Assembly: GCF_037126465.1 (NCBI RefSeq)
Contig: NC_088201.1
Location: 141,052,376-141,116,375 of the forward strand
Direction of reading: 5' to 3'
DNA from: Ornithodoros turicata
Lineage: Eukaryota > Arthropoda > Arachnida > Ixodida > Argasidae
Length of the DNA stretch: 64,000 nucleotides
Positions within the stretch are counted from its first letter, which is position 1, and each line of letters starts with the position of its first letter. Position numbers and translations under genes: made by a program. Positions 34,149 through 44,424 of the stretch are shown in pieces. Under the pieces are notes generated by a model. That model did no database searches and was not told where the DNA came from. It saw only the letters and a list, made by a program, of their open reading frames with translations.

Positions 34149-34756
34149 ACGATGTGGCTTGCACATGCTTATATACTTGTTGCACAGGGGAAGGTAAACA
34201 GTTTCCAGAACAATTTTTTGAGCTTGAAACACACCTGGTGGGTAAACGAAAATGCAGACGATGCCCCACACTGACGTGCGTGGAAAAGCTACCTTCACTA
34301 CCTTCTTGCGCACGCTATCGTCCCTCCTTGCGACCAAGATTTCACACTTACCGTCCTTGTTCCGTCTGGATTCCCACACATGTGACGACTGTATCCCTGG
34401 AACGGCGCGGACAGTTGTCCATTGATTTGCTTTTGTCACCCGGAACTTTGAGATGATGTCGGCTGGAAGGTGGATGAGGTGGATATTTGAAAGCTTTGGC
34501 GAAAGACAAGAAACAAACTCTGAAGCGTTTCTTATTGTGTCGCGAGCCGTCGCTCGCAAATTGTGGTGTGGTGCTTCACAAATTCCCACACGCCATCACA
34601 ACCGCTCTTACCATGTCCCGTTGTAGTGAACATCCATGTGGTGGCCAGGTAATTGGAATGGGAAAGCTCGTACAGGCGGTAGGGGTTCTTGGAATGGGCA
34701 GTTGTCCCGTCGGGCAATAAATTATATTGGCTAAGATTGGACGGTTGTCGTCGAGC
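34149..34756 (-). pseudogene. Transposase-like gene, 3' part (after Ty3 insertion)
   Basis: Continuation on the minus strand of the gene at 37216-38664. Read directly after the Ty3 element, the frames contain a PDGTTAHSKN segment, then TTTGHGKSGCDGVWEFVKHH (about 34640-34590). Further on are LPADIISKFRVTKANQWTTV and VPGIQSSHVWES. An Asp-Gly followed by a Ser/Thr-rich turn and a HGKS-x-CDG motif is shared with large families of uncharacterised invertebrate proteins that I associate with a DDE-type (RNase H-fold) transposase. This is recall, not a search. Several frame changes; the MITE at 33790 lies at its end. Confidence 0.5.
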
Positions 34757-34760
34757 CACC

Positions 34761-34866
34761 TGTGATGTCGTCCCAATCATGCAGCCACCGTCATTCCAGA
34801 TTCCATCCTTTTCTCTCTACCATACCCATGACGATGGGTCTACCCCAAAACGTGCCACATCACACA
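34761..34866 (-). repeat. 3' LTR of the Ty3/gypsy element (106 bp)
   Basis: Matches 37102-37215 over almost its full length. On the element strand it follows a purine tract (ACGGAGGGGGA), starts TGTGTGATGTGG and ends GGGACGACATCACA. Outside it lies CCACC (34756-34760), the partner of CCACT at 37216-37220. Confidence 0.85.
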
Positions 34867-34966
34867 TCCCCCTCCGTAAAACAAACTGAGGTCCGTCCTT
34901 GATGCGAACAAAAATGAAAACGAAGTTCAGAGAACGAAAGTTCACTCAACCCAACCCAAATAGTTT

Positions 34967-36334
34967 CTACGGCTTTCTAGTGTCCGGGTAGCGCTCGGGT
35001 GCGGTACGCTGGCGTTTGCCCCGTCGAAGTTGTGGCCCTCGTTCTTGTTCCTGAACAGTGCCGGGGGCTGGCACTTGTGGCACAAGCGGAGGATGTGAAG
35101 AAGCTTGCTCGGTGATTGCCCACCAAGAGCTAGTGATGACCGGCTGTTCCTTCTGCTCCTCCATACGCTGGGCAGGCAACCTCTCTGCACCGTGGTGTTT
35201 CGTAAATTTCGACGAGTGCCATACTTTGCCATCCTCCAACAGATAGGAAAGTGGTCCCCGTGGAGCAATTATCTTCAACGGCGGCGAAAAATTCGGATGC
35301 CCCTTCTTTCGTCGACCAGGTAGGCGCACTCGAACGTAGGTACCAGGAGTGAATATTCGACACTTAGCAGTTAGTTTAGAGTCAGTGTATAACTTCTGCT
35401 TTGACTGCTTACACTCCACTCGCTGCCGGACTTTCGGCATGTCCACATCGACTGACTGTCCTTCAAGTCCCACCACATTTAGGCGAGTTCGTATGGCCCT
35501 TTCGTGAAGCAGGACTGACGGTGAAACACCCGTGGTAGCATGAGGGGTACTTCTATATACGGTGAGGTACTCGAGAACTGCTGATTTCACGTCCTTGTTA
35601 CGAAGTTTTGCAACTTGAATGACGTCCTTGAAAACACGATTGAAACCCTACACTTGGCCATTTGCTTTTGGGTAGTACACGGAAACTGTCGTTTGACGGA
35701 TGCCACGATCTTGAAGAAATTTTTTAAATTCTGCTGAAACAAATTGCGGGCCATTGTCAGTGACTAGTTCTTCAGGAAAACCCTCGCGACTGAAAACATG
35801 CCAGAGAAACGTTTCTACTGTGGCGGTCGTTACAGTTGATGCAAACGAAACCTCCGGCCACTTGCTATGGTAGTCAATTAGGGTAATGGCGTAGCGACAG
35901 GAGTGAGTGCAGTCCTCCAACGGTCCGACGATGTCTACACCTAACTTTGCCCATGGCTTGGCCGGAAATGGGACCGGGTGTAAAGGTGAAGGCGCTGTCC
36001 TGGCAGACTTGTCAGCGGATTGACAGGTAGGGCAGTCGCGCACTATCTTTTCAGCTTGTGCGTCCATACCAGGCCACCAGTAGAGATCTCGGAGTCTCTG
36101 CTTTGTCCGCACAATTCCCGGATGGGTTTCGTGCGCGAGAGTGAGAATCTTAGATGTTAACGCCTGCGGAACAACGATGCGTTCTCCACGGTAAGCAGTC
36201 CATCTACAACAGAAAGCTCGTTTCGAAAGCGGTGATACGGGGTCATCTTCGAGACATCTCAGCACGCGGTAGCCACGACCCTCCTTCAAGTGCGTTGATA
36301 ACTGCACTGGCTTCAGGATCGAGTCGAGTAGCAT
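34967..36334 (-). pseudogene. Ty3/gypsy integrase
   Basis: The N-terminal HHCC zinc domain is visible (LAHETHPGIVRTKQRLRDLY ... DCPTC), followed by the catalytic core: first Asp in LGVDIVGP (about 35945), second Asp in VTDNGPQFVS (about 35755). The third residue, the Glu expected after YYPKANGQV, is exactly where a TAG stop lies (35648-35650). The frame then goes on open (FNRVFKDVIQ, YRSTPHATTGVSPSVLLHER) through the C-terminal domain (PGTYVRVRLPGRRKKGHPNF, then a GPLSYLLEDGKVWHSSKF SH3-like part) to 34967. The enzyme would therefore be truncated and inactive without readthrough. The junction with RNase H upstream also shows a frame change (36243-36334). Confidence 0.85.
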
Positions 36335-37067
36335 CTTGGAGCTCTCCCTTGGTGATCGGATTGGAGACGGTGCACACTATCTCCTCTTCAAATTCTTGCT
36401 GTGATGGTAACGGTAGCCGGGATAGAGCGTCCGCTACGTAGTTTTCTGCTCCCTTCTTGTATTCAACTTTGAAGTTGTAGTAAAGTAGCCTCGCAGACCA
36501 TCTGGAAATTCGAAGAGGTCTGTGGCCTGTACCGTGGGCCCCAAGAAGCGTCACTAACGCTTGATGGTCTGTACGCAAAGTATACGGGCGTCCCCAAAGG
36601 TAGACATGCCAGCGCTCGCATGCCCACAGGCAAGCAAGCGCTTCACGTTCTCCAACCGAATACTTCCTCTCCAGGGGAGACAACGTGCGAGAAGCAAACG
36701 CAACTGTGCGAACCTGGTCCCCTTTAAGTTGCTGCAAGACGGCGCCCAATCCGTAAGACGAAGCATCCGTCGCCACGATCACAGGGAGTCGTGGGTCAAA
36801 CATGTGGAGGACTGGACAGGAGCTGAGCACCGACTTCACTTTCTTGAAGCTTTCATCCGCACTTGACGTCCATACGAATGGCTTGGAGTCTCGAAGGAGT
36901 TCTCGCATCGGTTCCACCAGTTCAGCGTAGTGCGAAATGAATTTCGAATAATACCCTGCTAATCCAAGAAAATAACGTAGAGACTTCAAGTCTGTTGGGG
37001 CGGGAGCGCATTGCAGAGCCTCAATTGCGGATGCCTGCGGTAACAGTCCTTGACAAAACGCATGCAA
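36243..37067 (-). pseudogene. Ty3/gypsy RT end and RNase H
   Basis: 274 open codons. Residues ~25-45 have TDLKSLRYFLGLAGYYSKFI, the RT connection motif. RNase H follows with VIVATDASSYGLGAVLQQ (first Asp), SPLERKYSVGEREALA (Glu), LRTDHQALVTLL (Asp) and the tail YVADALSRLPL with its conserved Asp, so all four metal-binding acidic positions are kept. The RT palm and its YIDD/YVDD box are missing because of the internal deletion just inside the 5' LTR. The frame stays open to 36243 and the integrase continues in a shifted frame. Confidence 0.88.
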
Positions 37068-37101
37068 GGTGATTTACCAGTCGTCGCCAAAATGGGTAGC
37101 C

Positions 37102-37215
37102 TGTGGTGTCGTCCCAATCATGCAGGCACCGTCATTCCACATTCCATCCCTTAATGTCTACCATACCCATGACGATTGGTCTACCCCAAAACGTGCCACA
37201 TCACACGACATCACA
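37102..37215 (-). repeat. 5' LTR of the Ty3/gypsy element (114 bp)
   Basis: On the element strand it begins TGTGATGTCGTGTGATGTGG and ends GGGACGACACCACA. It shares long blocks with the 3' LTR, such as TGGCACGTTTTGGGGTAGAC and CATCGTCATGGGTATGGTAG-like sequence. The two LTRs differ at several positions and by an 8-bp gap near the start, so the insertion is not very recent. Confidence 0.85.
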
Positions 37216-38664
37216 CCACTCTTCCACAGCTTTCGCTGCATACAGTGCGTGTGCAGAGTCGTGGCTTAAGTCACCGCTGACCACATCTATACATTCTGGT
37301 GCGTGTCCTGCTGGGGGTACCACACATGTGAAAATTGAAACTTGTTTTTTGAGCCAGTGGTACGATTGTACGTCATCGGGAAGTACAACCGTCCAGTTCT
37401 CCGCGAAATCGAAGTGGAGCACAACCGTCTTCTCGGGCAGGTGGCTCTTGATATTGTGGATGGCTTTACTTTGCACAGTTCTGATGAAGTTGTGAGTTAT
37501 ATGCATGGACGTCCACTTTCTTATTTCTATTAAGAAGAGTGAAGGCTCCAGCACTTTTCGGATGAGACATCCTCCTTCCCAAATCGCCTGGACATTGTTT
37601 GCATGATTGAAAGAAGCAGTATTGTTGTGGGTTGCGGCACAGGCACAGTGCTTCAAGGCTGTGAGTGCTCACTTTTTCTCCCAAGCTGTTGCTTTCCGCA
37701 GCTGCCACACGGAGCCAAAAATTCGCGCAGTAGATGCACACGCACACTTCGTGGTGAGGATCAATACGTACCCACTTTGGCCGCAGCGCGTAGAATTTTG
37801 AGATACCAATCGTGGCATCAGAGTGACTTCCCTTAAACATCCGGAAGGCCTCTCTGACCGACCCTGTCATGTACCGTTTTGCCACTAGCTGTTTCTTGTC
37901 ATTGAGAAGCACAGTGATGACGCCTTTGCGGTTGGGGCTCTGCACAGGGCATTGTAGGTCATCTTCAGTGTAGTACCTTAGAGCCTCGGAAACATGCTCA
38001 GGCTTGAGCTTCTTGCCCTCATATGGATCAGGAACTGCCCCAACACCGCCCTTTCTTTTTAGCCTTCGCGATTTATCAATCATGTACTTCGTGGCTTCCG
38101 GTATGAGCCTGATGATGTCCCGCCTTGAAAGTGTATCAGGGATTAAAGTATACAGCCTGCACCGCTCAAGGCGTGATGTGCTTGCTGCGAGGGCTTTCCT
38201 GAGGTTGTGTGCCTACTCCCTGTTTTCTTCAGTGTCGCTCACATTCGTCGATGGACCTGCACTGCCATAGATGACACCGAGCTTGACACCAGCAGCCTCT
38301 GCGATTTCACGTTGTTTCCTTTTAGCATAGGACTTCCTCAGTCGAGGTCTGACGGCTGCTCTGGGCCTCAAAGGTGAAACGTCAATAGTCCAGACTCCAA
38401 TGCTTTCGTTCACCTGCTCTGGGACGTCGTCTTGAAAAATCAACGGACGATCACCGAAATGTGCTCAGCGAAGCGCCGGAAGCAGTGTGTGCACAAATAG
38501 TCTCCATCGTTCACACGAGCGCTCGAACTGAAAACTTTCCTCAGCGCGGACACGTCCAGACTATGAACAGCTCTGCCGTACTTGTCGTGCGCTGCAATTC
38601 GTCGTTTGTGCTTTCCGTGGTACTCCGTGCAGAACACCCGGTGTAAGCTATGGAGTCTCTCCAT
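37216..38664 (-). pseudogene. Transposase-like gene, 5' part (unclassified family)
   Basis: Read on the minus strand: an N-terminal part with a zinc-knuckle-like YLCTHCFRRFAEH (about 38490), a basic stretch RPRLRKSYAKRKQREIAEAA (about 38320), then a conserved-looking core: PDPYEGKKLKPEHVSEALRY, NRKGVITVLLNDKKQLVAKR, IGISKFYALRPKWVRI and HHEVCVCIYCANF (37466-38083). After a frame change comes SHLPEKTVVLHFDFAENWTV (about 37420) and VVSGDLSHDSAHALYA (about 37240). The HFDFAENW and later DG motifs resemble an RNase H-fold catalytic arrangement. This is my inference; I recognise the style from uncharacterised multicopy invertebrate proteins but cannot name the family. The frame stops at the Ty3 element and resumes beyond it. 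Confidence 0.55.
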
Positions 38665-38749
38665 GACTGCTGTGTGCAGCTAATGTGCGAAGCATTACGA
38701 GAAGGCGCGGAGTTCCAGCGTAACTGAATGCTACGAGGCACAAGCTGCA

Positions 38750-38820
38750 GGGGGCTGTGCTGCTGCTACGGGTGCTATAATGGATGCTGCTACGGGTGCT
38801 ATAATGCTACGGGTGCCCGG
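38750..38820. repeat. Short GCTGCTACGGGTGCTATAAT tandem repeat
   Basis: TGCTACGGGTGCTATAATG occurs twice in a row, and a third partial copy ends in GCTACGGGTGCCCGG. Unit about 25 bp. No function suggested. Confidence 0.6.
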
Positions 38821-38965
38821 GTGACGTTGTTCTGCCCTCGAGATCTCAGAAAGCGAGGAAAGGGTCGCGTTTCAAAGCCTCCACCTTTTTCTAACCAATG
38901 ATCCAGCAAAGTTCGCTATCGTCTCAGCGAGGCAAACCACATCTGCCCGCGCTGCTCTCATGGCT

Positions 38966-39060
38966 GGAGTGACTTTGATAATTTTTAAGAAGTTATCTGT
39001 CATAGCTGCGACCGTAGAAAGTACGCTGCCAACTAACGACAACGTATGTATTCTGTGACA
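38966..39060 (-). repeat. Inverted-repeat partner of 33239-33333
   Basis: See the partner entry for the comparison. On this side the translation continues without a stop for about 30 residues (ARADVVCLAETIANFAGSLV), inside a minus-strand open stretch 38872-39117, which is not so at the left copy. Confidence 0.6.
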
Positions 39061-39231
39061 ATACATACAACTAGACAACAAGAGCCTTGTGAGGAATACA
39101 ATTTCTAGACAACACAAGAGCCCTTGTGTTGTTTAGGTGGTGTTGCCTTGCTCCTCAGTCAAATGACTCTCGCCCAATCCGCGCGTAGGAAGACGGGCGC
39201 CAGTTCTAGGACACCAATGAGAATCCAAATA

Positions 39232-40111
39232 CAGTCGATCCCCGTTTATCCGGACTTCATTTATCCGGATCCTGCGGTATCCGGACAAAAGGCACGGGAA
39301 CGGATCTTCCTCCATGTATTTTGTTCTCGTTGATCCGGACTTCAGCTTCCGGACTCGGACAAGAATTCCAGGGAACGAAAGTCGAAAATTCTTGTAATCC
39401 AGCTTCAGTCATCCGGACTACCGTGAGTAAAAAGAGACGCTGACCCCGCTTCGTCACCCTTTTCGCTGTGTTGGGGTTATTCGCGTCACACGTCAGGGAC
39501 CTACATTCCTCCGTAGGGGAGACAACCGTGCACGATGACCCCCTTTTCTATTTGTGTGCGTTGGGTCACGTTGACCAGTCGAGTTATTTGGAAATATCTC
39601 GAGCAACTGTCCGGTTCTAGGGGGAAAACTGCATCCCGAGGGCCTGCTGCTTACGGCCCGTTGGCCGATGAAGACATTCCCCTAGCTGAGCTGCGATCCC
39701 TGATGCAGAGGCTCACTGCGACTGCCGTAGATGATGCTGCGGTTTCTGACTACGTTGACGTTGATAAGGATGATGACGCGTGTGATTGCTGCTGTTGCCT
39801 CCGATGATGTGCAGCAAGACGGTGCCGATGCCGCCAGTGAGAAACAAGGCTCCGACATTGACACTTTGCGTCCGCACTGACATTCTTCGAGCAGCGCAAC
39901 ACCGCGGCTCAACTCTATGTAATTAGCAAAAGTTTGCAGGAATCGAGTGCCTACACTACTATGTAACAGCTGTCATTGACGAGATTTCTGTGTTTTAATT
40001 AAACCTTGCTCTGTAGGACGTTTCTATTCGGTCGTTTCATTTATCCGGATGCCGCGGTATCCGGACGATTTCGCCGGGAATGGCCCCGTCCGGATAAACG
40101 GGGGTCGACTG
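39232..40111. mobile_element. Tigger/pogo-derived non-autonomous element (880 bp)
   Basis: Ends CAGTCGATCCCCGTTTATCC and, reverse-complemented on the right, CAGTCGACCCCCGTTTATCC, with TA on both flanks (39230-39231, 40112-40113). Repeated TATCCGGAC motifs fill both ends. CAGT...TTTATCCGG ends and TA targets are typical of Tigger/pogo elements. A 90-codon plus-strand stretch (39535-39807) contains DEDIPLAELRSLMQRL followed by an acidic tract, resembling the C-terminal end of a Tigger transposase (compare DDDLPLPELRRQLRIL at about 49330). So this appears to be an internal deletion derivative. Confidence 0.85.
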
Positions 40112-40113
40112 TA

Positions 40114-41345
40114 CTTACACATATATTTCGCAGCCAATTATATTGAGATCAGCTGCGCCAGTAGCGACAATGTTTTCAGAGCGGTGCGTTTCGCTTTAGA
40201 GCCGGCGGGTGGCGAAAATAAGTCCTCCAGGAACAAAAGTGTGACGCTCGTGCGGTTACATTCCACTTGTACGCCATCGAAGGGCCTCTCACAGCAACAC
40301 TTATGTGTGGCCATTTCTTTCTAAAGCTCAGGGTAAACAGATATTCTAACAAAACCAGACGGAATGCATTGCTTCAATGGAGGGAAGCGAGTACACCGGT
40401 CAAGCCAACTTTAAGAAGCGGTGTCCCGCAATTCTGGGAATGAATGTTGCTTCTTGTAAATATGTACGTGTGCATTCTTTGGTCTTCTTGATTTTCATTT
40501 CCTGCTTGACGATAATATTAGCAGATGTGCCGGCGGAGCGCCAGGACCAGAGGGGGAGGGGAGCGAATTCAACGGAGAGGGTATAGGAGCGGGCACGCAG
40601 CGCACATGCGCAGTTCGATCAGTGTGCGATTTTTGGCGCTAGATTCTGGCTCTGCTTTGGCGATTGGCTACGGATGATCACGTGGCCGAGGTGGGCGGTG
40701 GTTTTCGTAGCGAAACTGTGAGAGCTACAACTACACTCCAAATAACTGGTAAATACGTCTGCCTCATCGCCATCGACATTCCCCCGCCGCAGCATGCAAT
40801 AGGCAAGGCGGCTCATCGTGAAGGTTCGGTACGATACGGCATTTTGTTACAGGGAAGGGGCTTTGGAACTTAAGGATCACGCATATTTTGTACTCGAATC
40901 TCTGAAGCATCGAGGCAGTACTGGCCAATACGGTGAACACCTACGATGAGCATAACAGCGAATGTCGTGGTGTGCGAAAGGTAGCGATCCTGTGTTATCC
41001 GGTTTTCGAGTTGAGGTAAGTTTTCGTTATCTCTTTTGCCTCACTTAAGATTTGTGCATTGTTGTTTTCTCAACAATCACACGTGGTAGACGTGGTGAGC
41101 AATAACAGATTAGTATGCGAAGTAAACAGCTATCGTTTTCTTTACCTGCGGTGTTTGGTGGGTATCTCTGGGGAATTCATGCAAACTGTTGGTCTCTGTG
41201 TGGTGCGTGTGTGATATGTACTTGGGCGTACGATGAAATCCTACACAGCGCAGTTATTTTATATGTTGCATATTGCATAATACAGGTATATTTTGTCACA
41301 TGTCTGATCCAGGTACTATTTTATAAGCTATTGTGACATCTTTGC
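40114..41345. other. Stretch with no recognisable gene
   Basis: No domain. A GAG|GTAAGT splice-donor-like site lies at about 41011, but no coding exon precedes it. Several short open frames of no recognised family. Confidence 0.45.
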
Positions 41346-41346
41346 A

Positions 41347-42011
41347 TTAAAGTAACACAAGTCATGTTTAACACCCTGTTTTCTACCAGTAAAACTGTTT
41401 ATAGTAGGCCAGTAAGATGCATCATGCGGAGTAATTCACACCACAGGGTCATACTTATTGCAGAAATTGAATTTAAAATATGCCGCAAAAAGCGACCGTG
41501 CGCAACGGCGGTGGAGAGCAGTACCAGCCTGTGATCTGCCTGGAACGTCGCGCTGGCGCTACAAGGATCACGCTCGCTTACTGGTGCAGAGAAATGTTCT
41601 CTGCTACTCCGCTGTCGTCTGTTACTCGGCTGTTTGGAGTTCTGAAAATGCACTGCTCCTGGCTCGGTCATTATTTGGCCGCTCCTTCTAACCCCAACTC
41701 TCCGGGAGAACAGGAAAACTGGTTTACGGCGGCAAAGAGACAATGCGCTTACCCAAACTGCCCGCGCACCAGAACGGGTTGTCCCTGTAACGTAATCGGC
41801 GACGTAGCATCATACCTTCTCCTCCTCGTTATACCCGGAGTGGCGAGTTCAGGGTGAACGCGCGGAGCCATGTTTATATGAGCTTTTTTTTTTTCTGGGA
41901 AACAAATTGCACACATCAAAACCTTTTGCGCTATTCGGTAAAATGGCACACACACTTTCATCAGACGTATTAACCTGAAAATGTTTTGGATGGCCCTCTG
42001 TACTCCTTTAA
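41347..42011. mobile_element. TTAA-bounded MITE (copy B)
   Basis: Begins TTAAAGTAACACAAG and ends CTGTACTCCTTTAA. Colinear with 6277-6912 over its length. TTAA at both ends. Small indels separate the copies. The open frame 41480-41857 is not kept in the other copy and is unlikely to be coding. Confidence 0.75.
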
Positions 42012-43330
42012 GGGTGATGAAAGCAACGGTGTCCTATTTTATGAAGTATGAGCAGCTGCTAGTAGATAAGCTTGGCTCAGCTACTGTTGGCTTTGATATA
42101 AAGGAAAGCACTTACCTTTCCACATCCAACTGCCCTGTTCTCCGTAGTTCCTTGTTTTTTGTATGACCGCTAACCTTGCTGTATACAGAGTTGGTTGCGC
42201 GTTTCGCATTGTTTATTGACATAGCGCTTCAGTAACTGTTGTCAGAACGCTTGAACTGCGTGTGTTTTTGTCACGTGGGTGCGATGTCAGTTTAGGTTGA
42301 TAAAACACGACTGTTTTACACTAGGCACACACACCCATGGACAGCATGACGCATGTGTAAAGTAGAGTAAAGTAGAGTAATGTGTAAAGACGTCGCTTGG
42401 GCCTGGTAGAGAAGCTTCCGCGAGAAGCTGCGGAAAGTCACTGTCAGGCATTTGCTCCCACTTGTTGCAGAATGTTTGTTCTTTACGCCTATTTACGGCA
42501 GTGTGTGAGCCAATAGATGGAATGAACTGTATTATTGGTTGTCTTCCAGGAATGACCGTCACCAGAAGGCGTAGAAATCATGTGATTATTATTATTATCA
42601 CCATCATCATCTGTGATTATAGTTTCTGTGCATATTTCACTAATTGCTTTAACATTTTAATAAACATGCACATAAAAGCAACTCGTTGTCTTCTGTATTA
42701 TTCACTATTACACACTTGTAGTATTGTATTTGGACACATTTATATTTCAGGATACCTGCGCTTTTGCGCGAGTAGAATTGGAACTCTAAGGTAAGGTAGA
42801 AAGATTTAGCAATAGACAACATGGAACTAACAGTAAATCACAGCCTTTCATTAATGTTACATCACCGTAGAAAAAACAAGCGTCAACTCAGAAGTAGCGT
42901 TTTAAAGTTATGTTGATACTACTTATTTTTGAGGGGATATTTTCCACGTGGAATTACGTTCCACGCTATCGCAGATGCTACGATGGCATCGTGGATTTGT
43001 AATGTAAGCACGTGCATAAGCTGTTCTACCCCACCTGCTGGGCTGGAAACTTGCCACTCGTTCACCTCGATATCCGAGCATCCGTTAGGCTAAACCTTGC
43101 CTGCTCCACCGCCGGGCTGGTATATGGCTCAGCTCTACGTGTCCCGTTGACATTTTGAAGTCTGCGCCTTTACCCGGCCACGAACCTTCAGAATTCCTGA
43201 AGGATCCCGGAGGATCCCTCATGATCTCTTCTTACGACTTCGGTCAAGGCCAAGTCGAGCAGTTCCCAGCTCTGCTTCATATGTCTCTGCGAGCTTCAAA
43301 CAGCCTCGCACGTTGTCCCGCGTACGAAAT
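42012..43330. other. Stretch with no recognisable gene
   Basis: A short AAAGTAGAGTA repeat at about 42357-42377 and an ATT/ATC run at about 42588-42610. No gene supported. Confidence 0.45.
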
Positions 43331-43332
43331 CT

Positions 43333-43533
43333 GTGCGTTGCGTATTCCAGCCTGCGTACTTCGGTCCCGACGAAGTTCTATTGCCTTTCGGCTACATCTT
43401 TGTCATCGACCTGAGTGGCCGCGAAGGAACCGTTGCTACTGCCCGCTTGAAGTCCGCCTACGTTGAAGACGGACTTGAGCGCTTCAGTCTCATGCCCATT
43501 TATGAGGCCCTCGCTGCAACTAGGCCCCATTAA
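43333..43533 (+). pseudogene. Possible Ty3/gypsy integrase C-terminal fragment
   Basis: The translation FGYIFVIDLSGREGTVATAR followed by LKSAYVEDG resembles the last part of Ty3/gypsy pol proteins, where a small beta-rich segment (GPFRVL...F.LDV.G....VS.DRLKPA) closes the polyprotein. Only this short match is visible; upstream frames are disordered. Moderate to low confidence. Confidence 0.4.
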
Positions 43534-43539
43534 AGTTAT

Positions 43540-44420
43540 ACCCCCAAAGGTTACCTGGAGCGAGTTACCTCCCCCCCCCCCCGACCAACATCTCAGACAC
43601 TACGGGACAGGTACCTGACAAAGGGGCTAAAAGGTTTCATTCCACTCGCGCTGCTATCGAATTATACAGTTAGTAAGCCGATGTCACCCAGAATAGTCCC
43701 CCCAGAATAGTCACCCAGAATAGCCACAAGCTCTCGCCAGATCACCCTAGATAGCCTACTATGCAAAGGTGAAGTTGATATCCTACGAAGTTGCGACTTT
43801 TGCTCTTATGCATGGCGGAAAGAAAGAGAGGAGGAGCTCTATTGTTTTGAGAAGTGAAACCGAGATGGGGAGCCACTCCAGTGACATCACCGCTTGCTTT
43901 CCGGTGTCGGTTACATACGTCGCTATGGGGACCCAAACGCATAGATTCAGGATACTTTGAGAGGAGTGGTGGTAGCGCGCCGAAGTAACCTCCAAAGTGA
44001 CGTGTGCAACCTCATTGCGACCAAAGCTACCTCATTGGGCTAGTCAGGTAACGTGACCCTCGCGTGGCTTCAAAGAAGCTACAGTTCATCTTCTATCCTT
44101 ACTTCACTGGCCCCTCGCTTCTCTCTTCTGTCGAAGAGCCGTTAGGGCGCCCCTTTCCTTCTTCCCTCTATGCTCTTATGTCTACCGAAGGACGGAAACT
44201 GCTACCTCGTCTCTCATTATGTGAAACAATCATCTTGTAGGTGATCCGGTCAACGGATGCACCCACACTGCATGCAAAGCGGATGTGGTTAACAACCTGA
44301 ACGACAGAATAAAGGCAAGTAAAATGTTGCACAGACTTTCTAAGCTGGTAAACAGAGACGAAGTAAAAAAGCACGATCCATGTGGGCAAATGCACTACGT
44401 GACCCAGATTTTCAATCTAG
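43540..44420. other. Stretch with no recognisable gene
   Basis: Poly-C run at about 43571-43582 and a short AGAATAGTCMCCC repeat near 43690-43720. Nothing else supported. Confidence 0.45.
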
Positions 44421-44424
44421 GTCA

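Larger units (their letters stand above)
34761..37215 (-). mobile_element. Ty3/gypsy deletion derivative with ~110-bp LTRs
   Basis: A complete insertion unit on the minus strand: 5' LTR 37102-37215, pol remnant, polypurine tract, 3' LTR 34761-34866, flanked by a 5-bp duplication with one mismatch (CCACT/CCACC). The 5' LTR tips are TGTGATGTCG and the terminal end is CGACATCACA-like, an inverted 10-mer typical of LTR ends. The interior starts within the last part of RT: gag, protease and most of RT are absent. A TGGCGACGAC stretch shortly after the 5' LTR may be the primer binding site. It splits the transposase-like gene on the same strand. Confidence 0.88.

Noticed and set aside
36561..36866. 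101-codon plus-strand open frame
   Set aside because: Antisense shadow of the Ty3 RNase H frame.
41480..41857. 125-codon open frame in TTAA MITE copy B
   Set aside because: Not preserved in copy A at 6.4-6.8 kb; no domain.
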